Assembly (NCBI GenBank): GCA_963680875.1
Contig: OY804589.1
Coordinates: 32,032,962-32,096,961 of the forward strand
Origin: Bathymodiolus brooksi
Taxonomy: Eukaryota; Mollusca; Bivalvia; Mytilida; Modiolidae
Reading direction: 5' to 3'
DNA: 64,000 bases
The notes under the pieces are model-generated. The model saw only the letters and a list, made by a program, of their open reading frames with translations, made no database searches and was not told where the DNA came from. The position numbers and the translations under genes were made by a program. This document shows positions 1 to 10,599 of the stretch, in pieces (positions within the stretch are counted from its first letter, which is position 1; each line of letters starts with the position of its first letter).

Positions 1-154
1 TTAAAAAACGTGCATTTATTGGATTTGTATATTAAAACAATAATTTTCTTGTTCTATAACTATATACATGTATTTAATTCTAGCCAAAATGACTAAACAT
101 TTTGGTACAAATCAGTTATTTCCTTTATTGAAGTATATGATAAACATATCATAG

Positions 155-285
155 CATGTCATTTTTCATATCGTACCCTTTATCAGCCCTCGTTCATATA
201 TTATCCCTTGAGCCTGTCGGCTCTCGGGCTGATATCATGTCCTCGGGCTGATAAAGGTTATGATATGAAAAATGCCAGGTAATAA
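155..285. repeat. Snapback hairpin
   Basis: gcatttttcatatcataacc/tttatcagccc (minus strand of 246-279) pairs with tcatttttcatatcgtaccc/tttatcagccc at 158-195. The loop is rich in ggctctcggg. Confidence 0.6.
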
Positions 286-640
286 TCTATATTTAACATA
301 TATCTAAAAATATAGACGTATATATCATAGTCAAAATAATCTATGCAGCTTCTTTTTATTATTATAATCGTTAGAGATCCAAATATCAAGTTTTTGGAGG
401 ATTTGGGATCGTACGGTATTAACCGGTTTTTCCCCGCCACATTTTTTGCTTGTCCCATGTCTGGATTTTCATCGGCATGTGTGGTAGTCGATTTTGTGTT
501 CAAACATTTGTCGTGAAGTGAGAGATAGTTGTTTGTTTTATTGATGCTGGAGGAATTGTTACCATCACTGCTTAAACATTCTTTATAATAATGGATGAGT
601 TTTGAGGAAGAATGTTTTAAAACATAAATTCTACACAAGC
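258..640 (-). repeat. Dispersed repeat E (element-derived reading frame)
   Basis: The minus-strand 126-residue frame contains SSDGNNSSSINKTNN and PDMGQAKNVAGKNRL. A second, more decayed copy near 7840-8030 encodes the related NSDGQQFYSHLTEHKK and LGQARRKMW. Recurrence in two places and my recollection of similar tails in bivalve genomes point to mobile-element sequence rather than a host gene. Confidence 0.45.
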
Positions 641-699
641 TATCCGTTAGCTATATTCCCAAAAACGTTTTGACAGATTTACATAATATTAGGGAACGA

Positions 700-895
700 C
701 CTATGTTTTTTGTTGTTGCTTGTTTTTTGTTGTTGTTTTCTTTGTGTGTTTTGTATCGTTTTTTTCTGTTTGTTTTTTTCCTTTTTTTTCTTGTTGCTTT
801 GCTTTGTTTTGTTTTGTTTTTTGCTTGTTTGTTATTTGTTTGTTTTTTGTTTGTTTGTGTTGTTTTTGCTTTTACTTTGTTTTATTTCTAAAGAA
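700..895 (+). repeat. G/T low-complexity tract
   Basis: Runs of tttgttttt with scattered gct produce three overlapping hydrophobic frames (Phe/Leu/Cys/Val only). No gene. Confidence 0.8.
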
Positions 896-1265
896 GCACC
901 TAACTTGACCCGATTACCGACTTCTTCATGAAAATATATGATTCCTACCTAACATGTAATATAAAAGTTGATTTTGAATAAATAAGGTTATCTAGCACAC
1001 ATTAACCTAACAATGTTACATACACTTTTCAAGTTTGTGTTGTCACTTAACAAACATTAAAATAAGTTTGTCCAATAAACTCCATCCTACAAAATAAACC
1101 ACAGATTTAATTAACTATTTTTATTTGATAAAAAAAAAGTTACGATTGATTTTTCTTCTTTCACCTTAAAAAAGGTATATTGCAATAAATTCTACATGAA
1201 TATCAATTAGGCTATTCATATAATTATCTAAATACGCCGGACAGAACAGTCTTTACACCACTTAG

Positions 1266-1355
1266 CTGTCATATCAAAGGTTGATGTGTTGACTGTTCCT
1301 ACTTGATATCACATAACAGTCATATTAAAGGTCTCCGGACTAGTGTTGACTGTTT
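1266..1355 (+). promoter_or_regulatory. Degenerate direct duplication just upstream of exon 1
   Basis: Two related segments of about 40 bp (about 1266-1304 and 1314-1355) share tcatatcaaagg / tcatattaaagg and tgttgactgtt. They lie within 100 bp of the proposed start codon, so they may belong to the promoter or 5' UTR. I see no convincing TATA box or initiator. Confidence 0.25.
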
Positions 1356-1364
1356 TCACTTCAA

Positions 1365-1422
1365 ATGGAAATTGCTTTAAATTGTATTGTGTTTAGATTC
1401 GGCAGTGTTCTTTTATTTGCAG
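1365..1422 (+). CDS. Exon 1 of the PAN/C-type lectin gene: signal peptide
   Basis: The ATG at 1365 opens 19 codons reading MEIALNCIVFRFGSVLLFA and ends one base into a codon at a good splice donor (gcag/gtatgt, 1419-1428). A short hydrophobic leader ending in Ala at a phase-1 intron is the usual first exon of secreted multidomain proteins. The next downstream exon with a matching phase-1 start is the PAN exon at 11263, which implies a 9.84-kb intron. The start has G at +4 but C at -3. The Arg inside the hydrophobic stretch is unusual. Joining to the later exons is inference from phase and order, with no transcript support, and this is the least certain exon of the model. Confidence 0.45.
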
Positions 1423-1517
1423 GTATGTCTTTATAATTATTTATTTTACATAATGACATCAGCTAAATGCATTATTATTTTTCTTATGGTTTTAAGGTTT
1501 TGCAGGTTTTGGAGAAA

Positions 1518-1690
1518 TGTTTGAAGATAGCAAAGTAGCCGTAAATCGATGGAGAGATAATACAATGGCCAAAGAAAAAAGACGGAAAGACAAACAGTAA
1601 GGGTAAAATTACCGAACTCCGAACAATCTTACAAAGGGAAAGTCAAAATTCATATATAAACAGACAAAATCAGTCAGCAACCGGAAAACT
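1518..1690 (-). repeat. Family D repeat fragment (RT element 3' tail), minus strand
   Basis: It contains gtttgaagatagcaaagtag and ccgtaaatcgatggag, the reverse of the family D end. The neighbouring ttaccgaactccgaacaatc is repeated in inverted orientation near 31350-31400. No coding capacity remains. Confidence 0.5.
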
Positions 1691-1904
1691 GTGAAAACGT
1701 AATGACCCTGACTTGGTAAAGGCATTTCTAAAGAAATGGTGGGTTGGATCAGATTTTAAACCGCAAAAAACCGTTTGTGCAACACGAACACAACGTTTAT
1801 TTTTTCCCGTGCATGTTTTTTTCCCCAAATTCCTCTTAAATTGGCTTCAGAAATATTTTAGATATATATTTTTTCAATTATAGATTAAAAAATATGTTTT
1901 TATG

Positions 1905-2630
1905 TATGTATAACTCGACCTTTAGTTTTCTGTGTAGGGATTTTTCGATAATTGTTTGTCCTTTTGTCCTTTTTCTCTTGACAATTGCATTGTCTTTCCT
2001 TTTTCGATTTACACCCTTTGGTATCTTCAAACTTTTCTGAAATTAATTTTATAGCACACCTATTGAATTTCATATTTGACAGGAGTGTTTTATTGTTAAG
2101 ACAGGAACATAATATCTTTCTATCTCCAAATTATCACTGTCGATGTCTATGTTACCGGCAATTTTATTGTCTATCCCTGTTCGCTTTGAAATATAGTATT
2201 ACGGACTTGATAGATGTATTTCATTATTTCATATGCTACGTTAACGATGTTCGGTTCGTCTTTATCTTTAGGTTTTAACAGGGGGCTCATGTCTTAAAAA
2301 TGTTATTTGTGTTTGTTTGCGCATAGTGTTGACAAACACGTCTTGACTATATGAGTAACATTGCGGATGTATTATAAGAGGTAGGAACTGCTTACCGTTC
2401 GCCTTCGCCTCGGTTCACTCTCGATTTGTGGTAGGATATGTATTGCTCATCTTTTTATTTGTCTGCGTTGTGTTATGTTTTTGTGTTTTGTTTGTCTTCG
2501 TCCTGTATCTTGTGTGCGCAATGTTGCCAGAATCTCTGGATTGTCCATCGTTGATAGATCTGTTATGAATAGAACGTCCTAACAACAATTCTATAAATAC
2601 AAATAGAGCAAACAACAACTGCACTTCAAA
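1905..2630 (+). repeat. Two family D repeat fragments
   Basis: About 1905-2060 shows a T-rich tail with tttagttttctgtg and cctttggtatcttcaaac. About 2345-2630 shows tgactatatgagtaacattg and gtaggaactgcttaccg, the same pattern that follows the RT tail at 44837. The 97-residue frame at 1985 is within this repeat and has no other support. Confidence 0.5.
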
Positions 2631-2639
2631 TCATTCAAC

Positions 2640-2925
2640 ACCAAGGAGATCTCGACATGCGTGCATAATTTTGGAAATCCAACTCATTGCATTGTTCGTC
2701 TAAGGAACTATCTAATGAGGTTGTGATCGAGTGCTGAATGTTGTTGAGCATAAAACACTGACATGGGCTAATCCACAATGCCTACCTCAAGTGAATGTTT
2801 GAAGTGGTCAAGTATTCAAACTTTACTCCCATTTGTTTTGTAGGAGGTTCATGTTTTACCTACGATATCTGTATCAGATTCGTTTTCCATATCAGATGAT
2901 GTTCGTTCCTTCTAACATTAACAGA
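2640..2925. other. Intron 1 interval without recognised content
   Basis: I see no open frame, repeat or hairpin that I can support. It sits between two family D fragments and may be older element debris. Confidence 0.3.
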
Positions 2926-3106
2926 CGGGTGTAGAATGTGGAGACGGTAATGCTTACCATTGCGGGGCACCCGAATTCACCCTCGTTTGTTTGTGGGGTT
3001 TGTGTTGCTCGATCTTTAAATTTCTGTGTAGTGTTTTGATGATCATTTATTTGTAGTTCTGTCTGTTCCTTTGGTCATTGTATTGTCTCTCATTCTTCGA
3101 TTCATG
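2925..3106 (+). repeat. Family D repeat body upstream of its expanded end
   Basis: It carries gagacggtaatgcttacc, tgtggggtttgtgttgctcg and tgtgtagtgttttg, the ordered blocks of the D tail, and runs straight into the 23-bp array. Confidence 0.6.
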
Positions 3107-3540
3107 GCTTCTGGTTACCTCCCTTTAGTATCTTCTGGTTACCCCCTTTAGTATCTTCTGGTTACCCCCTTTAGTATCTTCTGGTTACCCCCTTTAGTAT
3201 CTTCTGGTTACCCTCCCCTTTAGTATCTTATGGTTATCCCCCTTTAGTATCTTCTGGTTACCCCCTTTAGTATCTTCTGGTTACCTCCCTTTAGTATCTT
3301 CTGGTTACCCCTCTTTATTATCTTCTGGTTACCCTCCTTTAGTATCTTCTGGTTATCCCCTTTAGTATCTTCTGGTTACCCCCTTTAGATCTTCTGGGTA
3401 TCCCCCTTTAGTATCTTCTGGTTACCCCCTTTAAGTATTTTCTGGTTACCTCCCTTTAGTATCTTCTGGTTACACCCCCTTTAGTATCTTCTGGTTACCC
3501 CCTTTAGTATCTTATGGCTACCCCTCTTTAGTATCTTCAA
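3107..3540 (+). repeat. 23-bp minisatellite grown from the end of a family D repeat
   Basis: About 18 units of cttctggttacccccttta plus gtat. The array is bracketed by the usual family D end: seed sequence ggcttctggttacctccctt at the left and agtatcttcaaaca at the right. The unit is therefore an internal piece of the dispersed repeat that expanded in place. Confidence 0.85.
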
Positions 3541-3736
3541 ACATTCTTTATAGACCTCTACCAATTCATGTAGTGAGGATACATTGCTCAAATATGTTGT
3601 AAATTACGATAAACACCAATAGTAGAGGTTTATTTTTTTGTGTCGGTTACATCGCAGGCTGTTCGAGATTTTTGACGTAGTTCCAGTTCTGAACAAATGT
3701 CTTGAATGCAATAGTGTTTAAGAGTTTAGTGTTATA

Positions 3737-3976
3737 GTGTTTAAAGCCACTTTCAACAATTTTCAGCTACATCGTGGCTGTCAGTTTTATTGGTGGAGGA
3801 AACCGGAGTACCTGGAGAAAACCACCAACCTGCCGCAAGTCACCGACAAACTTTATCACATATTGTTGCATTGAGTAGACCTCGCCATAAGCGGGAATCG
3901 AACTCACAACTTTAGTGGTGATGGACACTGGTGCATAAAACAAACTACCATACATTCACGACCACCACGATGGCCC
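3737..3976 (-). mobile_element. SINE family A, nearly full length
   Basis: Read on the minus strand it starts with a tRNA-like head (tggtcgtgaa, then box B-like gttcgattcccgc). It continues into the conserved centre (ctccaggtactccggtttcc) and ends at aaagtggctttaaacac. It lies in intron 1. Confidence 0.75.
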
Positions 3977-4232
3977 CTCTTAAATGTTATAAAATAAGTT
4001 CATGTACTTAAAAGTAGACTTAAGAATACCAATGCAAAACAAACCAATGTTGATGTGTTCGAAGCCATGTATCTACAGTAAGGTTATAATATATACTTAT
4101 AAGTATACAATATACTATGTAAGTGTTAATTAATGTGTATGTATAATATATTCATTTATTCATTATTTTCCAATATTTTTTTCTCGAAGATAATTATTAA
4201 GTAATTAGCAATATTTCATACCATGTTCTGTA

Positions 4233-4455
4233 AGGCTACCAAACTGACGTCGATGAATATATAAAAAAATATGATTCTAAGGATATTTAAAAAGAACAAA
4301 CAAATTTCCAATAAACAATTTCAACTTTCTCGTTATAAGTTTTGTAGGTTGTTATGTTGACGTCGGTAATATAACAACAATATAGTTCTAAGAAATTTTT
4401 ACAAAAGAAGAAACGATTCCAATCAATTATTTCAACTTCCTCATTATAAGTTGAG
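4233..4455 (+). repeat. Two tandem copies of a roughly 115-bp block
   Basis: Copy 1 about 4233-4345 and copy 2 about 4353-4455 share gacgtcg, a phrase with atgattctaagg / atagttctaaga, ttccaataaacaatttcaac and cgttataagtt. Each starts with a TGACGTCG motif. Confidence 0.55.
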
Positions 4456-4459
4456 ATAT

Positions 4460-4960
4460 TTACAACAAAGATTAATGAAAACCCTTAGAATACGATATTT
4501 ATTGAAGAATTGTAACTCTTATTTTCGAGGAACCACTGTTGTCGTGATCGTATGGTATTTAGACTTACATCTACCTATGCTATCATTAACGATCGCCAGT
4601 ATAGCTGTGAGCTTGATTCCCACAAATGGCACATCGACACAGCCATAAAGCTGGACTTGGGTCATGTCAATTGTTTCCTCCAGCAAATAACAAAATGGTA
4701 AATTTTGAAGTGTAGACCATATTCTTGATATTGTTATTAAATATGCATTATATATATACCTTTAGCGATCCTAATGTAATTGCTCCACCATCAGGCATTG
4801 GTGACCTTAGGCGGTTTTGGCTATCCTAATTGTTCCTGTCACTTTTAAATTATTTGGGTTTTCAATCTTTTGACTATTTTTTCTCCTGCTTAGGCTCTTT
4901 TGGTTTACTTGCTGCAGAAAAAAATTAAAAAATTGTCTTTCCAATCTGTTGATTATGAGC
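4460..4960. other. Intron 1 interval with a weak SINE A head remnant
   Basis: gttgtcgtgatcgtatggt and attcccacaaatggca (4536-4630) look like a worn SINE A head. The rest shows nothing I can support. Confidence 0.3.
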
Positions 4961-4969
4961 GAATCTAAT

Positions 4970-5690
4970 CACAGGGCCTTGTCACTATCCACGTAAATAT
5001 ACTATCAATGTATAAACAGTGACAAGGACGGACACTGTTTTTACCCCCGATCGCTTCAAGTCGTGTTTGTTTTTTAAATTCCTTCTAATATATTCAAAAC
5101 CCTGTTTGGTTCAACTCCCAAGACCTTATTCTTTTCAAAAAATATCATGCCCTCCCCTCGACTACCTCTTGTGAAGACGCAGCGGTCTTTTTGTCAGGAA
5201 TTCGCCTGAGTAGTACACAAAGCCATGGACCCAAAGTGAAAGTAACAGCGCCACCTATAGAAAAACGAAGTTCGGAACTCTCGGGGTTTTACCATTCGGT
5301 ATTTAGTTTTCTCACTAGTTATCGTGTTTCTAAGTATAAGGAACCGCGGGAAATAACAGACAAAATAATAAATTAAAGAAAATGGACAGTATTCAAAGAA
5401 AAAGCCTTGAAAATAACCTTAAATGGGCACAATTTATTAATAACTGGATATCCTGGGACTGGTAAATCTTTCACGGTGCATATTGCAGAACAATTGCAAA
5501 AACAAGCCAGAAATGTTGTTTTAACAGCAACAACTGGAAAGGCTGTCCAAGCTTTGCAAGAAAAATTGTCCAAATACCTAAGCAAAATTGTAACCACCAT
5601 TAACAAATGTTTACGGTTAAAGGATGGCAGGTATACCAATGATGAATTGATTGAATAGTATATTTACGTGGATAGTGACAAGGCCCTGTG
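4970..5690. mobile_element. 721-bp element with perfect 36-bp terminal inverted repeats
   Basis: Positions 4970-5005 (starting cacagggccttgtcac) are the exact reverse complement of 5655-5690 (ending gtgacaaggccctgtg). Flanking bases tctaat and aactga show no clear target-site duplication, so I do not assign a superfamily. The CAGGG start is seen in some hAT elements, but an 8-bp duplication is absent. The interior carries a helicase fragment rather than a transposase, so the element would be non-autonomous with captured sequence. The right end abuts a dispersed repeat (5693-5750). Confidence 0.7.
5377..5658 (+). pseudogene. PIF1-like helicase fragment (Walker A region) inside an inverted-repeat element
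   Basis: The frame is open from 5377 and gives KALKITLNGHNLLITG, then GYPGTGKS (Walker A / P-loop, 5446-5469), then VVLTATTGKAVQAL and TINKCLRL. Order and spacing match the start of PIF1-family SF1 helicases: a Q-motif-like Q/K-x-A-L, the Walker A loop, the TA.TG.A motif Ia, and a hydrophobic T-I-x-x stretch. A full PIF1 domain is several hundred residues; only about 90 remain here. The frame ends at a TAG contributed by the right inverted repeat, so the gene was truncated by the element end. There is no clear start codon; an ATG at 5383 is in another frame and may mark a one-base frameshift. No Walker B is present, so it cannot be an active helicase. It could be a captured host exon or a remnant of a Helitron-type protein. 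Confidence 0.6.
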
Positions 5691-5692
5691 AA

Positions 5693-5750
5693 CTGATGAA
5701 GGTTATTCCAGAAACGCGTCGTGCGAACAAATTTCGACACCTACGTTTTT
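5693..5750 (+). repeat. Dispersed repeat F
   Basis: gatgaaggttattccagaaa, cgcgtcgtgcgaac and acctacgtttttatt recur at 31245-31285 (+) and, inverted, at 33040-33810 (split by a minisatellite) and 34510-34575. Confidence 0.6.
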
Positions 5751-5797
5751 ATTGTATCTTTATTCCAATATGATTGATTAATTTGATTGATTTTTGG

Positions 5798-6049
5798 TGT
5801 TTAACGCCACTTTCAGCAATATTTCAGCTATATCATGGCGACCAGTTTTAGTGGTGGAGGAAGCCGGAGTACCCGGAGAGAACCACCGACCATGGGCAAG
5901 GAACTGGTAAACTTTATCACTTGCGGCTGCGAATCGAGTGCACCTTTTTTGTAATTTACAAAGCCGGGCGCGAACCCACGCCGTATTGGTGATAGGCTTG
6001 TATGAGCTGTTAGATCCAGGGACCTAACTCATTGAGCCACCAGGGCCCC
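5798..6049 (-). mobile_element. SINE family B, full length
   Basis: On the minus strand the head reads ggtggctcaatgagttaggt (box A-like) with gggttcgcgcccggc (box B-like), a clear tRNA-derived head. It is followed by the centre shared with family A (ccgggtactccggcttcctc). The tail ends at gtggcgttaaacacc. Confidence 0.8.
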
Positions 6050-6059
6050 TTCTACCAAT

Positions 6060-7040
6060 ATGAACAGCATATGTGATGTTTACGATATTTTTCGTTAATA
6101 TGTATAGATTAAGCGATCCTTCAAAGGCGATAAGTACACATAAAAATTAGCATTGGGTGCATTCAACTTGATCACTTCTGTGCAGGTATTTAGTGATACC
6201 AAGATCTCGAGTATATAGCCGAAAACCAACGAACTTGTATTGAATCTAATTTGTCTTTTAGTCCATTGATTTTGCTGAATGTAAATTAAAAAAAAAAGAA
6301 AGAAAAAACCGAAACACTCAAAGTAATTATTTTTTAGTAAAACCTTTTCACATGACATATTTCTAAAATTGCAAATTTCGATGAATAACGAAGTTACCAA
6401 ACAAACAAAAATAAACGAAATAAACCCATTGTGCTCAGTGTAATTAAGCTATTAGCTAATAACAATAGAACTAGCTATTGCTAGTGCATCAGAAAACGAG
6501 GAACATATTTAAACCTTACTGAAGCGTGATTTTTTGCACACCTTGCATTAAGGCTGATTGCTGGATGTAATTGCTTTTAGCAGTATGTAAATAAAACACT
6601 GATTGTATCAATTTAATTTACAATTATTGTAATTGAAAGAATTCCAATTAATTATCAATTTCAATTTACCTCCTGTGGTTTTTTTTATGTAATCCTCTAT
6701 TTGAATATAATTGATAATATTAGTGCATTTTATTATATCATTTTTGGAATGGAAAAAGGGGAGGGGGTTAATTGATGCCACATTTCTGAACACAGTTTGA
6801 TTGTATTTTAAAATGACTTGTGTAGCAGTATTAGTTTTATATTAAAGCATGATTATATTTTAAATGTCAGAGTTGTGCCATCAGCCTATCAACCGGAACC
6901 TCTCTGCATGCATTCCTGTTTTATTTTTTTCAACAACGACGGTGTTAATTATAGGTTGCACAAATAGTAATAAGAAATCGGGAACCAGTTAGCAATATTC
7001 TAGTTCATAGTGAATACTGATAGTGGATAATAACTACATT
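6060..7040. other. Intron 1 interval without recognised content
   Basis: AT-rich sequence. The small frames at 6095-6400 and 6608-6793 have no recognisable domain and biased composition. Nothing supported. Confidence 0.3.
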
Positions 7041-7045
7041 GTGTG

Positions 7046-7234
7046 CAGGGGCGGATCCAGGGGAGGGGGCGCACCCGGCGCGCGCCCCCCCTAAAATTGG
7101 AAAAAATATGATTTTTTGGCGTAAAATCGTTATTTTTCACACGAAATACCCCAAACATTTTCGCGCCTCCCTCCGCTCGGCGCAATTTTTTAAAGTGCGC
7201 CTCCCCCAAACTTGAAATCCTGGATTCGCCCCTG
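7046..7234. mobile_element. 189-bp non-autonomous DNA element with 15-bp inverted ends
   Basis: Left caggggcggatccagg and right cctggattcgcccctg are inverted with one mismatch. The 5-bp gtgtg flanks both sides as a possible target duplication. The GC-rich inner part (ggcgcgcgcccccc) contrasts sharply with its surroundings. Confidence 0.6.
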
Positions 7235-7239
7235 GTGTG

Positions 7240-7800
7240 TTCATTTCACTTAGAAAGCCCCATGTTATTGGCCAAACAGTTGACAAGTGACATCGATATT
7301 GAAACTTCAGCGTACAACCATATGCATTCAACTATGCACACTTCTGAATTCAGGGCGACTGTAAAAGCATTGACAGATATATAATTCTATGCAAAATGAA
7401 CTTCGGTCAACGAATTTATACGCCAAAAGATCATATTCAATTCTTAAATACATGCAATAAAGCTACACATGTTGTATTGTGGAAAATATTTTTGATGCAT
7501 TGTCAAATAAAACAAAATAGTGATTTTTATAAATTTGTAATTTTTCATGAACTGCTCTTGAAATAACCATAGGGCCCATGCATACTGCTTAAACTAACGA
7601 AGTAGGAAATTGGTCCTGAATATGTTTGACAGTTATATGTGGATAAGTACATGATAGTTCTTCTGCAAACTGTGTCCCTTTATTCTGGCATCTGTTTTTT
7701 TAACGTGATGAATAATACTAAAATGTTATTATTGTTTTCGGTGGAAATTCAATACTGCCGTGCTACGTAGAAATCAGTCTTTTATATCATGCAATAGAGG
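7240..7800. other. Intron 1 interval without recognised content
   Basis: No repeat, hairpin or credible frame seen. Confidence 0.3.
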
Positions 7801-7839
7801 AGAGGGTTGTAATCTCGTTGTAATCTCGTTGTAATCTCG

Positions 7840-8031
7840 TTAATCGGTTCAACCACGCCACATTTTTCTTCGTGCCTGTCCCAAGCCAGGACCTGAATTT
7901 CCAACGTCATAGTTCGTTGTTCTCTCTTTTTTGTGTTCAGTGAGATGGCTGTAGAATTGTTGACCATCACTATTTAAATTTCTTTTCACAATACAGCTTT
8001 TTATCCTGCAATCAGTACATTTGCTGTACAA
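7840..8031 (-). repeat. Dispersed repeat E, second copy
   Basis: Pairs with 258-640 on the same strand. The blocks cgccacatttttcttcg, gcctgtcccaagccagg and attgttgaccatcactat are in the same order. A 12-bp triplication (gttgtaatctc) lies at its edge, 7805-7840. Confidence 0.45.
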
Positions 8032-8039
8032 ATATGCTA

Positions 8040-8130
8040 TACGAATAAATTTTTGCTTTCTTCGTACTAGACGAATAAATTTTTCAGCCTACGAATAAAC
8101 TTTTCAGCCTACGAATAAGCTTTCCTGGTA
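8040..8130 (+). repeat. Short tandem repeat of about 20 bp
   Basis: Four imperfect copies of acgaataaattttt and cagcct. Confidence 0.6.
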
Positions 8131-8308
8131 CCCCGTAGCTATGTACAGCGGAGGGCGCAGACAAGTATGAAACTGGTACTCATGTAACGCGGACCACGAA
8201 GAAGACACCCTTGACAACATTTATGAAAGGCGAGGAATGACGCTTGTTTCTGTCCTTTTTGTTTAAATCTGACAAGTTTTCCGACTTTTTTGACATTGCA
8301 GGATAAAC

Positions 8309-8457
8309 ACAATATACGTACATTGTCGTTAAATATAAAATTCATTTGTATTCGCTGCGAAACAGGCCTGAAAAGCTCGCCGAAGGCTCGCTATTCTGCC
8401 TGTTTCTAAAGCTCGTACAAATAGATTTTATATTTACCGACAATGTACGTATATTGT
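8309..8457. repeat. Snapback hairpin (copy related to 32420-32540)
   Basis: caatatacgtacattgtcg at the left pairs with cgacaatgtacgtatattg at the right. Paired inner blocks are aaatataaaattcatttgta / tacaaatagattttatattt. The loop has gctcgccgaaggctcgc. Confidence 0.65.
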
Positions 8458-8469
8458 ATATATATTACA

Positions 8470-9060
8470 ATTCAAATTAAACTAGGATCCATAACATGCA
8501 CACTCTGTGTTCGTTTTATCATTTAGCGCATGGCCAGTCGGTATGGAGATATTATATAAAATTGAAATAGCAAAGACTTGTTTTGTTAGTAAAGAAACAA
8601 CGCGGTCGTTGGCTTGCTACATTTTATGTATCTCTGCGTTTTGGCTTAATTAAGATATGTCAGCCATCCATGACTCTTTAACACTTGTTTTCAATTAAAT
8701 GTTTGTAATCACTTTTTTACACACCATTACATAAAACATTCCAAAGATGTATCTGATATGCGTAATATTATTGGTTGACATGAAACCCCGAGAGAGTTAA
8801 CTAAATGTCACCAAGCCACAAAAAAATGTCACACACAATTTATGCTGCCAAATTCGAGCAGACGATAATTCATCAACATGTACATTTACCACGGAAAAGT
8901 CAGTCACATGCATCGGCGCATGTGGTAATGAGATTATGCCTATTCGATAAATCGGTCGTTTGTCTACAAACCGAAAGAAGGAGGTAATGTTAGAATAGTA
9001 ATTTTAGCCTTATATGACTAGAGACTCACACTGTGACATAAATGATACATTTTTTAAAAT
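8470..9060. other. Intron 1 interval without recognised content
   Basis: A 60-residue + frame (8805-8987) has no domain signature. Nothing else seen. Confidence 0.3.
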
Positions 9061-9074
9061 TTTGAATTTGATTT

Positions 9075-9331
9075 TCTGTTTAATGCCACTTTCAGCAATA
9101 TTTCAGCTATATCATGGCGACCAGTTTTAGTGGTGGAAGAAGCCGGAGTACCCGGAGAGAACCATCGACCATGAGCAAACATCTGGTAAACTTTATCACT
9201 TGCGGCTGCGAGTCGCGTGCACCTTTTTTGTAATTTACAAAGCCGGGCGCGAACCCACGCGTATTGGTCATAGGCTTGTATGAGTTGTTAGGTAATCCAA
9301 CTACATAACTCATTGAGCTATCCGGGACCTG
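9075..9331 (-). mobile_element. SINE family B
   Basis: Same head, centre and tail blocks as the copy at 5798, with a few substitutions. Its head end runs directly into a minus-strand family D fragment (about 9332-9410), so one inserted at the edge of the other. Confidence 0.75.
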
Positions 9332-9409
9332 ACAACACAATGACCAAAAAAACACTACACAGAAAACTAAAGATCGAGCAACACAAACCTCACTAAAAAC
9401 CGGGGTGAA

Positions 9410-9675
9410 CCATATATTTTTCAACGACTTTCTGAAATGTAGTTTGTATCAAAATAAGTCAATAGATTTTCTTCTAATTTCTTTATCTTTAAAACTGTAT
9501 CACTTGCGGCTGATACATTAGTTTAAAACAAAACGATATATTAAAAATATACGGGTGAAAATAGAATTCAGCTAAGTAACTTCGCTAGTAAGTAGATGTT
9601 ATTCAAGTCAGCTAACACACATTCTGTTCACAGCTTTTGAAAGAAAATATTTTGAAATAAAATATTAAAAAACGA
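9410..9675. other. AT-rich intron interval
   Basis: Apart from a short gtatcacttgcggctgata scrap of SINE B sequence near 9497, nothing is recognised. Confidence 0.3.
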
Positions 9676-9776
9676 CATTTATATCATCTTCGCTGGGCCA
9701 AGGGTTACGATCCGCTCTACTCGTGAAGATGAGTAGAGAGGATCGTAACCCTTGGCTACCGAAGATGCATTTATAT
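9676..9776. repeat. Snapback hairpin
   Basis: Arms of about 45 bp: ccaagggttacgatccgctc with ctactc at the left, gagtagagaggatcgtaacc with cttgg at the right, and an outer atcatcttcg / cgaagatg pairing. Confidence 0.7.
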
Positions 9777-9899
9777 TAATGCATGTAAAAAAGGTTGGCC
9801 GAACTGTTTTGTCAGATCATGGAATATTAATGATACATTCGTGATAAATTTAAATTCTATGTCTCTTAGGAAACACAATGGATATAAAATTGTATTATT

Positions 9900-10255
9900 G
9901 AATGTCAATATATTTTCCTCGTGGGAAGAAGAACAGAGGATGTTAGAAAAAGAAAAAAAGAAAAGATATTCAAATATACAATACAATAGATGCTGATAGT
10001 TGCTGATAAATTAAATGAAACAAAAAAATACCACACTGTCGGAACAATTCCAAAATCAAATATCAAAATATATTCTCCTCGTGGGAATAAGAATAGAAGA
10101 TGTAGAAAAAGATCAAATATATAAATAATGTGAGATCTTTGAAATTTAAATATACCATAAATGCTGTTAGATGAATATACATATAGATTAAATGAAAAAA
10201 ATAATACCACACTATTGGAACAATTCCAAATTCAAATATCAAAATCGTGAAAAGG
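9900..10255 (+). repeat. Two tandem copies of a roughly 170-bp block
   Basis: tcctcgtgggaagaagaaca / tcctcgtgggaataagaata, then taccacactgtcggaacaat / taccacactattggaacaat. The minus-strand frames here (9771-10210) are AT-rich by-products. Confidence 0.65.
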
Positions 10256-10346
10256 CAACTGTCCTTGACACTTGAATCATTGATAATAAAAATATGGTAA
10301 TTACTTATTTCTATAGGTAATTATCCAATCAGATGGTTTGAATTGG

Positions 10347-10545
10347 TTTATGCTGTTTAACGCCACGTTCAACAATATTTCAGTTATATCGTCAGTTGTA
10401 TTGGTGGAGGAAATCTGAGTATCAGGAGAAAACTACCGACCTGCCGCAAATCACTGACAAACTTTATCATATAATGTTGTATCGAGTACACTTCGCCATG
10501 AACGAGATTCAAACTTACAACGTTAGTGGTGATTTTCCGTAGAAC
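10347..10545 (-). mobile_element. SINE family A, partial
   Basis: Tail and centre are intact (gttaacgtggcgttaaac-type tail, aaactttatcatataatg). The head end is replaced by unrelated sequence after gttagtggtg. Confidence 0.65.
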
Positions 10546-10599
10546 GCGCCACTGTAGATGCACGTGACAAGCGTAACCATTTGGCTTCAAATAAAGCAA

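Noticed and set aside
670..931. Three overlapping hydrophobic frames
   Set aside because: Product of a G/T-rich low-complexity tract.
5798..6049. tRNA genes at SINE heads
   Set aside because: Box A- and B-like sequences are present, but no complete cloverleaf is seen, and each is followed by the SINE centre and tail.
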